From IMG/VR virus record IMGVR_UViG_3300005466_000007, positions 1 to 57,462 of that record: a stretch of DNA of 57,462 nucleotides. One strand, 5' to 3'. The notes beneath the pieces are model-generated. The model did no database searches, was not told where the DNA came from, and saw only the letters and a list, made by a program, of their open reading frames with translations. Positions within the stretch are counted from its first letter, which is position 1, and the number at the start of each line of letters is the position of its first letter. Positions 41,627 through 47,238 of the stretch are shown here, piece after piece. Made by a program: the position numbers and the translations under genes. The stretch comes from a virus.

Positions 41627-41655
41627 TTGACAACAGCCGTCGTATCCTATACACT
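41627..41655 (+). promoter_or_regulatory. Sigma70-type promoter P2
   Basis: TTGACA (41627-41632), a 17-nt spacer, and TACACT (41650-41655; TATACA overlaps with a 15-nt spacer). It lies in a 94-bp gap and would drive the short gene at 41675 and the DUF2786 gene. Confidence 0.65.
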
Positions 41656-41674
41656 GACGGGAGGATATGAACGG

Positions 41675-41794
41675 TTGAACGTGATAGACGGGAACGGAAC
41701 AGAGATACGACATGAGACAGTTATCCACCCTAACGGAGAGTGCGAGGGTATGGGTATCTGCCGCTACTGTGGAAAGGAGGTGAAGCATGGCTAA
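41675..41794 (+). CDS. Small zinc-site protein, 39 aa
   Basis: The start chosen is TTG 41675, about ten bases after GGAGG, just downstream of promoter P2. A longer frame to 41498 would overlap the upstream gene heavily. The C-terminus has CEGMGICRYCGKEVKHG, a plausible metal site. The start is uncertain, and a GTG at 41681 is possible. Confidence 0.5.
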   Translation: MNVIDGNGTEIRHETVIHPNGECEGMGICRYCGKEVKHG

Positions 41795-42530
41795 CGAGGC
41801 ACTACATGAGAAGATTCGTGGTTTGCTCCGTAAGGCTGAGCAGACACCGTTTGAAGAGGAAGCAGCACTGTTCTTCCAGAAGGCGCAAGAGCTGGTAGTG
41901 AAGTACGCGATTGACGAGGAAGCTCTGTGGGCTAACGATCCTAGCCGACGTGAGCAGATTCACACCGAACACGTTGAGATTAAGGATAAGCAGGCTGGCT
42001 CGCATTACCGCCGCATGATCCTTAGTCAGATCGCTGTCAACAACAACTGCCGTATGTGGTACACGCCTGGTAAGGATGAGTCCACTGTGGCGGGGTATCC
42101 TAGTGACACCGTGTTCGTCATCATGCTTTACAGCAGCGTTATCTCGCATATGAACTTTAGCATGGCTAAGGCTATGGCGAGGTACACCGCCGAAGGTCGG
42201 TCAACCCGTACCTTCCGTAAGGACTTTACGGCTGGCTACTCCGATAGAATCGTTCAGCGGCTAGTCGAGATGCGACGTGAGCAACTGGCTTACCTCCGCA
42301 TGCAGGTTACGGATACCGGCAAGTCTACTGACCTCGTACTGCGGGATCGCTCGGCTAAGGTTGACGATTGGGTCAACGACAACTTCCACCTTAGCACCGG
42401 TAGCTACCGAGATAGCGGTACCCGCGATCACACAGCTAGAGGCGCAGGCAACCTCGCTGGTGCTACCGCCGATCTTTCAGGTGGTAGGGGTCAGGGTGTC
42501 TCCGATGGTAGAAAGGCTATCGGGCGATGA
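41787..42530 (+). CDS. DUF2786-domain protein, 247 aa
   Basis: Residues 5-45 (KIRGLLRKAEQTPFEEEAAL, then FFQKAQELVVKYAI) match the DUF2786 helical domain common in phage and plasmid proteins of unknown role. The middle is a larger alpha/beta region, and the C-terminus is Gly/Arg-rich (ARGAGNLAGATADLSGGRGQ), as in nucleic-acid-binding tails. The ATG at 41787 follows AAGGAGG. A DNA-transaction role is suspected from other members' neighbourhoods. Confidence 0.75.
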   Translation: MANEALHEKIRGLLRKAEQTPFEEEAALFFQKAQELVVKYAIDEEALWANDPSRREQIHTEHVEIKDKQAGSHYRRMILSQIAVNNNCRMWYTPGKDESTVAGYPSDTVFVIMLYSSVISHMNFSMAKAMARYTAEGRSTRTFRKDFTAGYSDRIVQRLVEMRREQLAYLRMQVTDTGKSTDLVLRDRSAKVDDWVNDNFHLSTGSYRDSGTRDHTARGAGNLAGATADLSGGRGQGVSDGRKAIGR

Positions 42531-42748
42531 TCGGTGATGAGTCTTATCTAGTCATCATGGAGACAACCGAGAAGACACACGTTGTCAAGCCACAGCCAGC
42601 TATGGATGGTGGCATGGTTGAAATGTACGACTTGGTTACAGGGGTGTTCGTCGGTTCATGCGGTATTAACTGGTTCCGCGTAAACGCTGTTCGTTTCGAT
42701 CCACTCGGTAATCAGGATTTACCGAAGTGGCCGACGGTGAAGCCATGA
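42527..42748 (+). CDS. Hypothetical protein, 73 aa
   Basis: The ATG at 42527 overlaps the previous stop, and its end overlaps the next start. The sequence suggests a small beta-sheet protein (EKTHVVKPQPAMDGGMVEMY; GVFVGSCGINWFRVNAVRFD). No family was recognised. Confidence 0.65.
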   Translation: MIGDESYLVIMETTEKTHVVKPQPAMDGGMVEMYDLVTGVFVGSCGINWFRVNAVRFDPLGNQDLPKWPTVKP

Positions 42749-43038
42749 AGCTCGACCCTGAAACTATCAAGGCTCTACTTGCTAAGCCCGAACGACAGCC
42801 GAGTACGCGAACACGCAAGACTACCGACTACAACAGTGAAAGGACTATCGACAACTGGTTCGATATGAACCGTAAACTTGGTTCAGACATTAGCGGCGAG
42901 TGTACGGTTGAGGACTGTGTGAACCTTGAGGTTAAAGGGACACGCCACGCTGTCACGGTTGACGTGCCTATCAGTCCTATCCTCACTGTCAAGATGTGCC
43001 GAAGATGTTACTGCGCTGGCCGAAGGAGGGATGGCTAG
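42745..43038 (+). CDS. Small zinc-site protein with KLDPETIKALLAK start, 97 aa
   Basis: The start chosen is ATG 42745, overlapping the previous stop. Residues 1-13 (MKLDPETIKALLA) match the start of the 52-aa protein at 51840 (MTKLDSATIAALLK). Cysteines near residues 54, 59, 86 and 90 (GECTVEDCVN, MCRRCYCAG) could bind zinc. No function was recognised. The short shared N-terminal helix may be a docking tag. Confidence 0.65.
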   Translation: MKLDPETIKALLAKPERQPSTRTRKTTDYNSERTIDNWFDMNRKLGSDISGECTVEDCVNLEVKGTRHAVTVDVPISPILTVKMCRRCYCAGRRRDG

Positions 43039-43039
43039 C

Positions 43040-43522
43040 ATGGATAGCGGTCTTAACGATAAAAGTGTTAAAATCGCTCTCCATGATAATCGCGGTTTTA
43101 CGATAGTGGATTCTGACGTGGAGTTTTTTGTCTCGCAGTATAGTTGGACGTTAGCTAAGGGTCGTAAAACTTTCTACGCTAGAGCTTACGTTCACGGCGG
43201 TAGTACACCTACATACCTGCATCACTTTATTCTCGGCACTGTACCGCCTAGAGGATACGTCGTTGACCACATTAACGGTGACGGCCTAGATAACCGCAGA
43301 GAGAATCTCAGAGTCGTTAAGAACGGTGAGAACATACGACGTGCCGCTCGCAGGGGATCAGGTGTTTACTACATTAAGCGGCTTAAGTCGAAGCCGTGGC
43401 GAGCAGAAGCTAAAGTGGATGACGTGGCTTACTTCATCGGCTACTTCGCAACAGAGGAAGAAGCGATAGAAGCACGAAGAGTCTTCCTCATCAATAAGGG
43501 GGTTAGTGGCCTTGACAAGTGA
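43040..43522 (+). CDS. HNH endonuclease with AP2-like DNA-binding domain
   Basis: The start chosen is ATG 43040, nine bases after AAGGAGGG; ATG 43031 abuts the ribosome site. The 160-residue product has an HNH core (YLHHFILG, VVDHINGDGLDNRRENLRVV) and a C-terminal AP2-like domain (GVYYIKRLKSKPWRAEAKVD; FATEEEAIEARRVF). This is the common free-standing homing-type HNH architecture of phages. It probably cuts or nicks DNA and may be a mobile gene. Its removal would leave the neighbours adjacent. Confidence 0.85.
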   Translation: MDSGLNDKSVKIALHDNRGFTIVDSDVEFFVSQYSWTLAKGRKTFYARAYVHGGSTPTYLHHFILGTVPPRGYVVDHINGDGLDNRRENLRVVKNGENIRRAARRGSGVYYIKRLKSKPWRAEAKVDDVAYFIGYFATEEEAIEARRVFLINKGVSGLDK

Positions 43523-43970
43523 CTCGGAATCTGCTAGAGTTCCGTCTACTTCACCGCACGAAGGAGCCGCACGTAAGTACTACGAAGTCCTCTTAACGGG
43601 TGCTAACGAAGAAGACATAGCTGGCACTCGTCTACAGGTTTTCAGGGGGTACTACGGAGAACAGTTCAAGCTAACGGGTCTACCGCAATCACAGTATCAT
43701 CCCGCTAAGCAGCTTCTTGAGTATAACGGGGTTATCGAAGTGATAGAGCGGTCGTGGCGTCGGACTCCGGGTGCAGTGGTCTTGCATCCAATGGCAGCAA
43801 TGTTAAGGCCAGTCCCGAAACGAGCGAGAGACTTGACAGCTACGGAAGAGTTTGCTACTCTTCAGGAACGGATAGAGAGACTTGAAAATTTGGTAGGTGG
43901 CGTTCATCTGCCAAGTGTGCTACAAGAGATAGCACACCGCCTAGACGAGAGGGAGGCACCCAATGGCTAG
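43506..43970 (+). CDS. Winged-helix-like protein with coiled-coil end, 154 aa
   Basis: The GTG at 43506, preceded by AAGGGGG, overlaps the HNH gene. The middle (GAARKYYEVLLTGANEEDIA; SQYHPAKQLLEYNGVIEVIE) has winged-helix-like spacing and the C-terminus has a coiled coil (FATLQERIERLENLVGG). A promoter of the recurring family lies at its very start (P3), and another (P4) lies in its 3' third. It is inferred to be a DNA-binding regulator. Confidence 0.6.
   Translation: MALTSDSESARVPSTSPHEGAARKYYEVLLTGANEEDIAGTRLQVFRGYYGEQFKLTGLPQSQYHPAKQLLEYNGVIEVIERSWRRTPGAVVLHPMAAMLRPVPKRARDLTATEEFATLQERIERLENLVGGVHLPSVLQEIAHRLDEREAPNG
43511..43539 (+). promoter_or_regulatory. Sigma70-type promoter P3
   Basis: TTGACA, 17-nt spacer ending TGC, and TAGAGT. 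It overlaps the first codons of the gene at 43506, so a transcript from it would start inside that gene. It may serve the downstream genes rather than this one. Confidence 0.6.
43833..43861 (+). promoter_or_regulatory. Sigma70-type promoter P4
   Basis: TTGACA (43833-43838), 17-nt spacer ending TGC, and TACTCT (43856-43861). It is internal to the gene at 43506 and placed to drive the 44029 gene and the large structured region beyond it. Confidence 0.65.
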
Positions 43971-44337
43971 GCAACGTAAGTCCACTACAACTACTACTGA
44001 GCCAAACAACGGAAGGGAGGGAAACAAAATGGCAGGAGTTCTCGACGCTGCAAAGATTCAGGAGCTGCTTCAGGCTGGTCGTACGCGGGGTGCGTACGGT
44101 ACGGTGCTTAGCGACTTCCTGAGTTCGGGTGAGGCTGGTATCGAGGTCGATCTTACTAGTGGCCCTATCGCTGGTAAGTCGTCCAAGCAGGCGAAGACCG
44201 GTCTTGACTCTGCGCGCAAGCGCACGGACGAGAAGGGGAAGCTCGTCTACGACGGTTCGCAGAACGTTCGGGTTATTGAGCAGGACGGACACGTCTACCT
44301 CATTAACACCGGCGCTGCAACGGAAGACGAGGAGTAA
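43963..44337 (+). CDS. Paralogous small protein B, 102-124 aa
   Basis: Two starts are possible: ATG 43963 after GGGAGG (124 aa with a basic, Thr-rich extension) and ATG 44029 after GGGAGGG (102 aa). The shorter form aligns end to end with protein A at 39312 (shared RGAY, SGEAGIxV, GKxxKQxKxGLxxAxKR and QNVRVIE...VYLINT). Both may be made. The two paralogues bracket a run of 4.4 kb. No family was recognised. The large structured non-coding region follows its stop. Confidence 0.75.
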   Translation: MARQRKSTTTTTEPNNGREGNKMAGVLDAAKIQELLQAGRTRGAYGTVLSDFLSSGEAGIEVDLTSGPIAGKSSKQAKTGLDSARKRTDEKGKLVYDGSQNVRVIEQDGHVYLINTGAATEDEE

Positions 44338-44343
44338 CACAGT

Positions 44344-44371
44344 TAAGGGGTAGTCTTCGGGCTACCCCTTA
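44344..44371 (+). terminator. Terminator-like hairpin with UUCG tetraloop
   Basis: TAAGGGGTAG (44344-44353) pairs perfectly with CTACCCCTTA (44362-44371). Adding the T-G and C-G pairs gives a 12-bp stem capped by C(UUCG)G. It lies seven bases after the stop of protein B. No U-tract follows, so it may protect the transcript end or stall transcription rather than fully terminate. Confidence 0.6.
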
Positions 44372-45007
44372 CTGTTGTGCTTACGGTAGTAGGCCAAGGT
44401 ACAGGCGCTAGTTGCTGTAAGCACAACAGTAGGGAGAACCTTGACAAGACACGTAGAGAGCGGGGCTGTGAGCGGGAGGCTCTAACTAACCTAGTCCGGT
44501 TAGCAGCGTCACTACTAAAGGGGGCAACGGTAGCGCCCGACACGTCGTAACCGACCCCCGGCTAAGGTAAACACTACATCGCTCAACCTTAGCCAATACA
44601 ACGCAGTTGAATGCAGTAACGTGAGGAACACTATATGAGGCCAAGGAGCGCATCGTTTAGGCCCGATGGTCAAGCTCGCCAATCGTTACTGCATTGAGCT
44701 ACGTTATCTAACCGTATTCTGCCCCAACGTCCGTTAAGGACGAGAGCAACGTGCCGCACGTTGTCAGGGATACGGACGGTAGCGTAGCTCAATAGTCTCC
44801 GTACCAGCCATATCTCAGGGGTGAGCTGGTCAAGCCGGGTGTCGGCGTTTAAGGCGGTTCGACAGAACGGAACCGACTGGCGACGAAAAATAGGCACGGA
44901 TGCCCTGACGCCACATAGGGATGGTAGTCATGCTGACTCCGGTACCTAACCTATGGGTGATAACGCAAACCCGGACGCGCAGGGGGGCATGGCGACAAAG
45001 ATGCCCC
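44370..45007 (+). ncRNA. Large structured non-coding RNA candidate (about 0.64 kb)
   Basis: No convincing gene occupies 44338-45029. The stretch is packed with perfect complementary words: 15 bp (44370-44384 with 44417-44431), 9 bp (44560-44568 with 44586-44594), 12 bp (44610-44621 with 44684-44695), 11 bp (44693-44703 with 44783-44793), 7 bp hairpin (44747-44763), CGTCC/GGACG (44728-44742), TGGCG/CGCCA (44878-44913), CATAGG/CCTATG (44914-44955) and 7 bp (44984-45007). Size, density and phage setting recall giant ornate RNAs such as GOLLD and ROOL, but no similarity to their consensus can be shown here. Confidence 0.6.
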
Positions 45008-45029
45008 ATAACCAACGCAGGAGGTAACA

Positions 45030-45191
45030 GTGGACAAACTCTTTCCGCTGGTATGGGAAGGCAGTATCGACCACAAGCTAGGCTGGCTTATCGAGCTTGG
45101 CATCGTTGTGTTCGCTAACTGTCTCATCCTAGCAATGTACGTGTTTACCGCTTGTTTCATCGTATGGCTGTGGTTCGGTGGTGTACTGTGA
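45030..45191 (+). CDS. Small membrane protein, 53 aa
   Basis: The GTG at 45030 follows GCAGGAGG. Residues 20-50 are hydrophobic (IELGIVVFANCLILAMYVFT, then CFIVWLWFGG), giving one long or two short membrane spans. Its stop overlaps the next GTG. It is the first gene after the large structured region. Confidence 0.6.
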   Translation: MDKLFPLVWEGSIDHKLGWLIELGIVVFANCLILAMYVFTACFIVWLWFGGVL

Positions 45192-45343
45192 GAGCCGCCA
45201 AGATAACCGCCGTCATCCTAGCAGCACTCTTGTACGTGCAAGCCTGGTTCAACGTGGCAACCGAGAACTACGCACAAGCAGTGGTAGCAGGTCTTCTCAT
45301 GTTTACCCTGCTTATCGGTGCTAGTCACCTTGACAGCGAGTGA
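45188..45343 (+). CDS. Two-span membrane protein, 51 aa
   Basis: The GTG at 45188 overlaps the previous stop (GTGA). The product has two hydrophobic helices (ITAVILAALLYVQAWFNV and AVVAGLLMFTLLIGA) separated by a short polar loop. Coupled to the preceding membrane protein, it may act as a pair with it. Promoter P5 begins in its last codons. Confidence 0.6.
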   Translation: MRAAKITAVILAALLYVQAWFNVATENYAQAVVAGLLMFTLLIGASHLDSE

Positions 45344-45358
45344 GGTTTGTGCTAGCTT
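45330..45358 (+). promoter_or_regulatory. Sigma70-type promoter P5
   Basis: TTGACA (45330-45335), 17-nt spacer ending TGC, and TAGCTT (45353-45358). The expected start is near 45365, at the foot of the first hairpin of the small RNA candidate. Confidence 0.8.
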
Positions 45359-45362
45359 GAGT

Positions 45363-45457
45363 AGGCGTCCCTTGCCGGGGGTGCCTGCGAGAATAGGGCT
45401 TATCCGACGAAACGATCTGTGCGGGTCGTATACCGGGTAAGCCCTTTTCTCTTTTTT
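45363..45457 (+). ncRNA. Promoter-terminator small RNA candidate, about 90 nt
   Basis: Promoter P5 is followed by a hairpin (45363-45371 with 45378-45386, loop TTGCCG), then an 11-bp stem (AGGGCTTATCC at 45395-45405 with 45435-45445, one wobble) and TTTCTCTTTTTT, a classic rho-independent terminator. No reading frame lies in the transcript. The first hairpin exposes CCTTGCCGGGG (45370-45380), the exact complement of CCCCGGCAAGG over the ribosome site of gene 39814. It is either a trans-acting small RNA or a terminator-attenuator for the downstream secreted protein. Confidence 0.7.
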
Positions 45458-45481
45458 GTCAGCTAACAGGAGGTAACAGTC

Positions 45482-46108
45482 CTGATTGTCCTAGCTGCCA
45501 TACTAGCGGCGCTGGTGCTAATACCATCAGCGAGCGCGGAGCAACAGACGAAGACGCAGGAGCAAGTGAAGAAAGTAGATACAGTTAAAAAGGTAGCATG
45601 TCCAAGCCTTAGAACTGCTATCAGCTTTTACAGAGGTAGAGTGTGGTTCTATCAGACGAAGCTCGGTTACCACAGAAGTCCTACCTACTACCCTGAACGT
45701 AAGAAGTACGCTTGTGCCTATAAGCGATTCGTAATGACTAGCTGGCGAGGCCAAGCGAAAGAGTACCGTAACGAGTACAAGAAGTACCAGCGTGAACATC
45801 GCCACCCTAAGTGGATTGCGCTTGATCTACTTAACGGTAACAGGGAAGAGTGGAGTTGTCTCATGTACATCGTTAGCAAGGAAAACGCTACGATGGATCC
45901 AACGCTCGATTTCGGGCATGGGCACGGTAACGTGTATGAGGCGTATGGTATCCCTCAAGCCTATCCAGGCACTAAGATGGCTAGTGCTGGCCCTGACTGG
46001 CGTACCAACCCTAAGACCCAGTTGCGCTGGATGATCGGTTACTGCCGTGGTAGGTATGGCTCGCTTTGCGGTGCCGCCTACAATCGGCGAGTGTACGGAA
46101 CGTACTAA
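45482..46108 (+). CDS. Secreted lytic-transglycosylase-like protein, CTG start
   Basis: AGGAGGT (45468-45474) is placed seven bases before CTG 45482. Starting there gives a signal peptide (hydrophobic stretch ending ...PSASA, cleavage before EQQTK), which the first GTG (45515) would destroy. The mature part is basic, and the C-terminal 85 residues carry YGIPQAYPGTKMASAGPDW and RTNPKTQLRWMIGYCRGRYG, a block typical of actinobacterial secreted transglycosylase-like proteins, with Glu in WSCLMYIVSKENA as the likely catalytic acid. Cysteine pairs suggest disulfides. It is exported early rather than at lysis, so wall modification or exclusion is possible. Confidence 0.75.
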   Translation: MIVLAAILAALVLIPSASAEQQTKTQEQVKKVDTVKKVACPSLRTAISFYRGRVWFYQTKLGYHRSPTYYPERKKYACAYKRFVMTSWRGQAKEYRNEYKKYQREHRHPKWIALDLLNGNREEWSCLMYIVSKENATMDPTLDFGHGHGNVYEAYGIPQAYPGTKMASAGPDWRTNPKTQLRWMIGYCRGRYGSLCGAAYNRRVYGTY

Positions 46109-46121
46109 AGGAGTTCTCCCC

Positions 46122-46301
46122 ATGTTTGGCAGGCTGTTATGTACAGTCGGTTTGCACAGACTAGAGTGGCGCAGCAAACTAACGCACGATGCCCACGATA
46201 ACTCGGTCGTACTAGACCAGTACCGTTGTCGTCGTAGTGAGTGTGACCTGCATAAGCACTGGATCAGTGCAAACAAGGAGAGGGTGCGGCAGCCCTGGTA
46301 G
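46122..46301 (+). CDS. Small zinc-site protein, 59 aa
   Basis: The start chosen is ATG 46122 after AAAGGAG; a longer frame to 46047 overlaps the transglycosylase-like gene. The product is basic with CRRSECDLHKHW, a possible metal site. Its stop overlaps the presumed start of the next gene, which lies in the -1 frame. No family was recognised. Confidence 0.6.
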   Translation: MFGRLLCTVGLHRLEWRSKLTHDAHDNSVVLDQYRCRRSECDLHKHWISANKERVRQPW

Positions 46302-46684
46302 AGTTCTGCCCATCGTGCGGTGACGAGGTTGAGCGACTTAACCCGTTTACCGGGTGGTGTGCAGCATGCTCCGCGTTAGAAGGTTACGACGATGACCAAC
46401 CTAACAGCAGAACAGCTTGGTTAGAGCGTAACGCAGATAAGATCGAAGAGTACATGCTTCGTGGTATACCGCTCTCGGATGCCATGAAGATGGTTAGGCA
46501 AGATAACCGGCCTGTCTGCCTGTGCTGTGGGGACGTTATTCTCTACGGCACAGGCGGCAGGCATCTTTTTTGCAATAAGCGGGTTGAGTGTCGTAAGATG
46601 CGTAGGCGCTACAAGTACCTAGTGTACGATAAGGGCTTGGACAAAGATACCGCCCTTAACGTCGTGCTTGACAAAGCCGCCTGA
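46295..46684 (+). CDS. Double zinc-ribbon protein, probable CTG start
   Basis: From 46295 the frame encodes CPSCGDEVERLNPFTGWCAA (CxxC...CxxC) and later CLCCGDVILYG and CNKRVECRK, a second Cys set. No ATG, GTG or TTG exists in frame before ATG 46454, which would remove the first ribbon. CTG 46295, with GGAGAGG 12-14 bases upstream, is the simplest start. A -1 frameshift from the upstream gene is the alternative. It is likely a DNA- or RNA-binding protein. Promoter P6 overlaps its last codons. Confidence 0.6.
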   Translation: MVEFCPSCGDEVERLNPFTGWCAACSALEGYDDDQPNSRTAWLERNADKIEEYMLRGIPLSDAMKMVRQDNRPVCLCCGDVILYGTGGRHLFCNKRVECRKMRRRYKYLVYDKGLDKDTALNVVLDKAA

Positions 46685-46696
46685 ACCTGCTACTCT
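46668..46696 (+). promoter_or_regulatory. Sigma70-type promoter P6
   Basis: TTGACA (46668-46673), 17-nt spacer ending TGC, and TACTCT (46691-46696). It drives 46746 with a leader of about 40 nt containing ACCCGGCAAAGG just before the start. Confidence 0.75.
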
Positions 46697-46745
46697 GCCC
46701 CAACAATGAGGGCACCAGTTCTCTTTACCCGGCAAAGGGGTTAAC

Positions 46746-46988
46746 ATGTTTACGCGCAATACCGCCATTATCTACACTGTGGACTATGACTTCCGCAGGC
46801 GCGAGTGCGAAGTTACGGCGAGTGGTCACGCTACGGAGGTTATGCAGGCTGTGCATGATCTTTGCACCCATATCTTCCGAGGCCACGTTCGCTGGTGGTT
46901 TCAAGAGGTCAAAGGTGAATTGTCAGCTACCGACGCTGAGCAGGTTAGCGACATGGACTGGCAGTTCGTGATCGGCCTGGGTGATTAA
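46746..46988 (+). CDS. Hypothetical protein, 80 aa
   Basis: The ATG at 46746 follows AAAGGGG in the ACCCGGCAAAGGGGTTAAC leader, which matches that of gene 39814. The product has a beta-rich N-terminus (TAIIYTVDYDFRRRECEVTA) and a helix with Trp pair (RGHVRWWFQEVKGELS). It is the first gene of promoter P6 and precedes the SNF2 helicase. No family was recognised. Confidence 0.65.
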   Translation: MFTRNTAIIYTVDYDFRRRECEVTASGHATEVMQAVHDLCTHIFRGHVRWWFQEVKGELSATDAEQVSDMDWQFVIGLGD

Positions 46989-46989
46989 C

Positions 46990-47238
46990 ATGCCAAAAAC
47001 ATCAGACGGTATAAACTATCTTACCGTGGGTGAGTTGATCGAAGAACTCAGTAAGCACGATAAGAACCTTCCAGTGATGACTGAGGGTTGTGACTGTTAC
47101 GGCGAAGCCGACCACGTTTCGACTTTCGAGCGGTATCACGGTAACGGCGAGTACGAAACATTCGTGCTGATTAACCGGCAGGAAGCCGTAAGCCTCGCCG
47201 CCGATCCGAAACCACTGCTTAGCGAGGACATGCTGTGA
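46990..47238 (+). CDS. Hypothetical protein, 82 aa
   Basis: The start chosen is ATG 46990, with GTG 46981 in frame as an alternative. The product begins with a helix (LTVGELIEELSKHDKNLPVM) and contains CDCYGEADHV, a possible metal site, and a strand block (YETFVLINRQEAVSL). The pattern is that of small proteins of the 'ELI-LL-...D.PV.I' type seen in phages. It overlaps the helicase gene. Confidence 0.7.
   Translation: MPKTSDGINYLTVGELIEELSKHDKNLPVMTEGCDCYGEADHVSTFERYHGNGEYETFVLINRQEAVSLAADPKPLLSEDML

Noticed and set aside
44440-44470. TTGACA in the large structured region as an eighth promoter
   Set aside because: No TAnnnT hexamer follows at 16-18 bases, unlike the other seven.
44680-44880. 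tRNA-like words (GGTTCGA near 44857 and a cloverleaf-like fold at 44693-44793)
   Set aside because: The arms do not have tRNA lengths, there is no anticodon arm in register, and no T-arm of five pairs around a seven-base loop. No tRNA is called.
36894-45007. CRISPR array as an explanation for the repeated TAGCTAG words and helices
   Set aside because: There are no regularly spaced direct repeats with unique spacers; the repeats are inverted pairs forming helices.
45482-46108. Calling the secreted transglycosylase-like protein a second endolysin
   Set aside because: It has a signal peptide, lies in the early arm and is followed by regulatory-type genes; a lysis role is not supported over a wall-modifying one.
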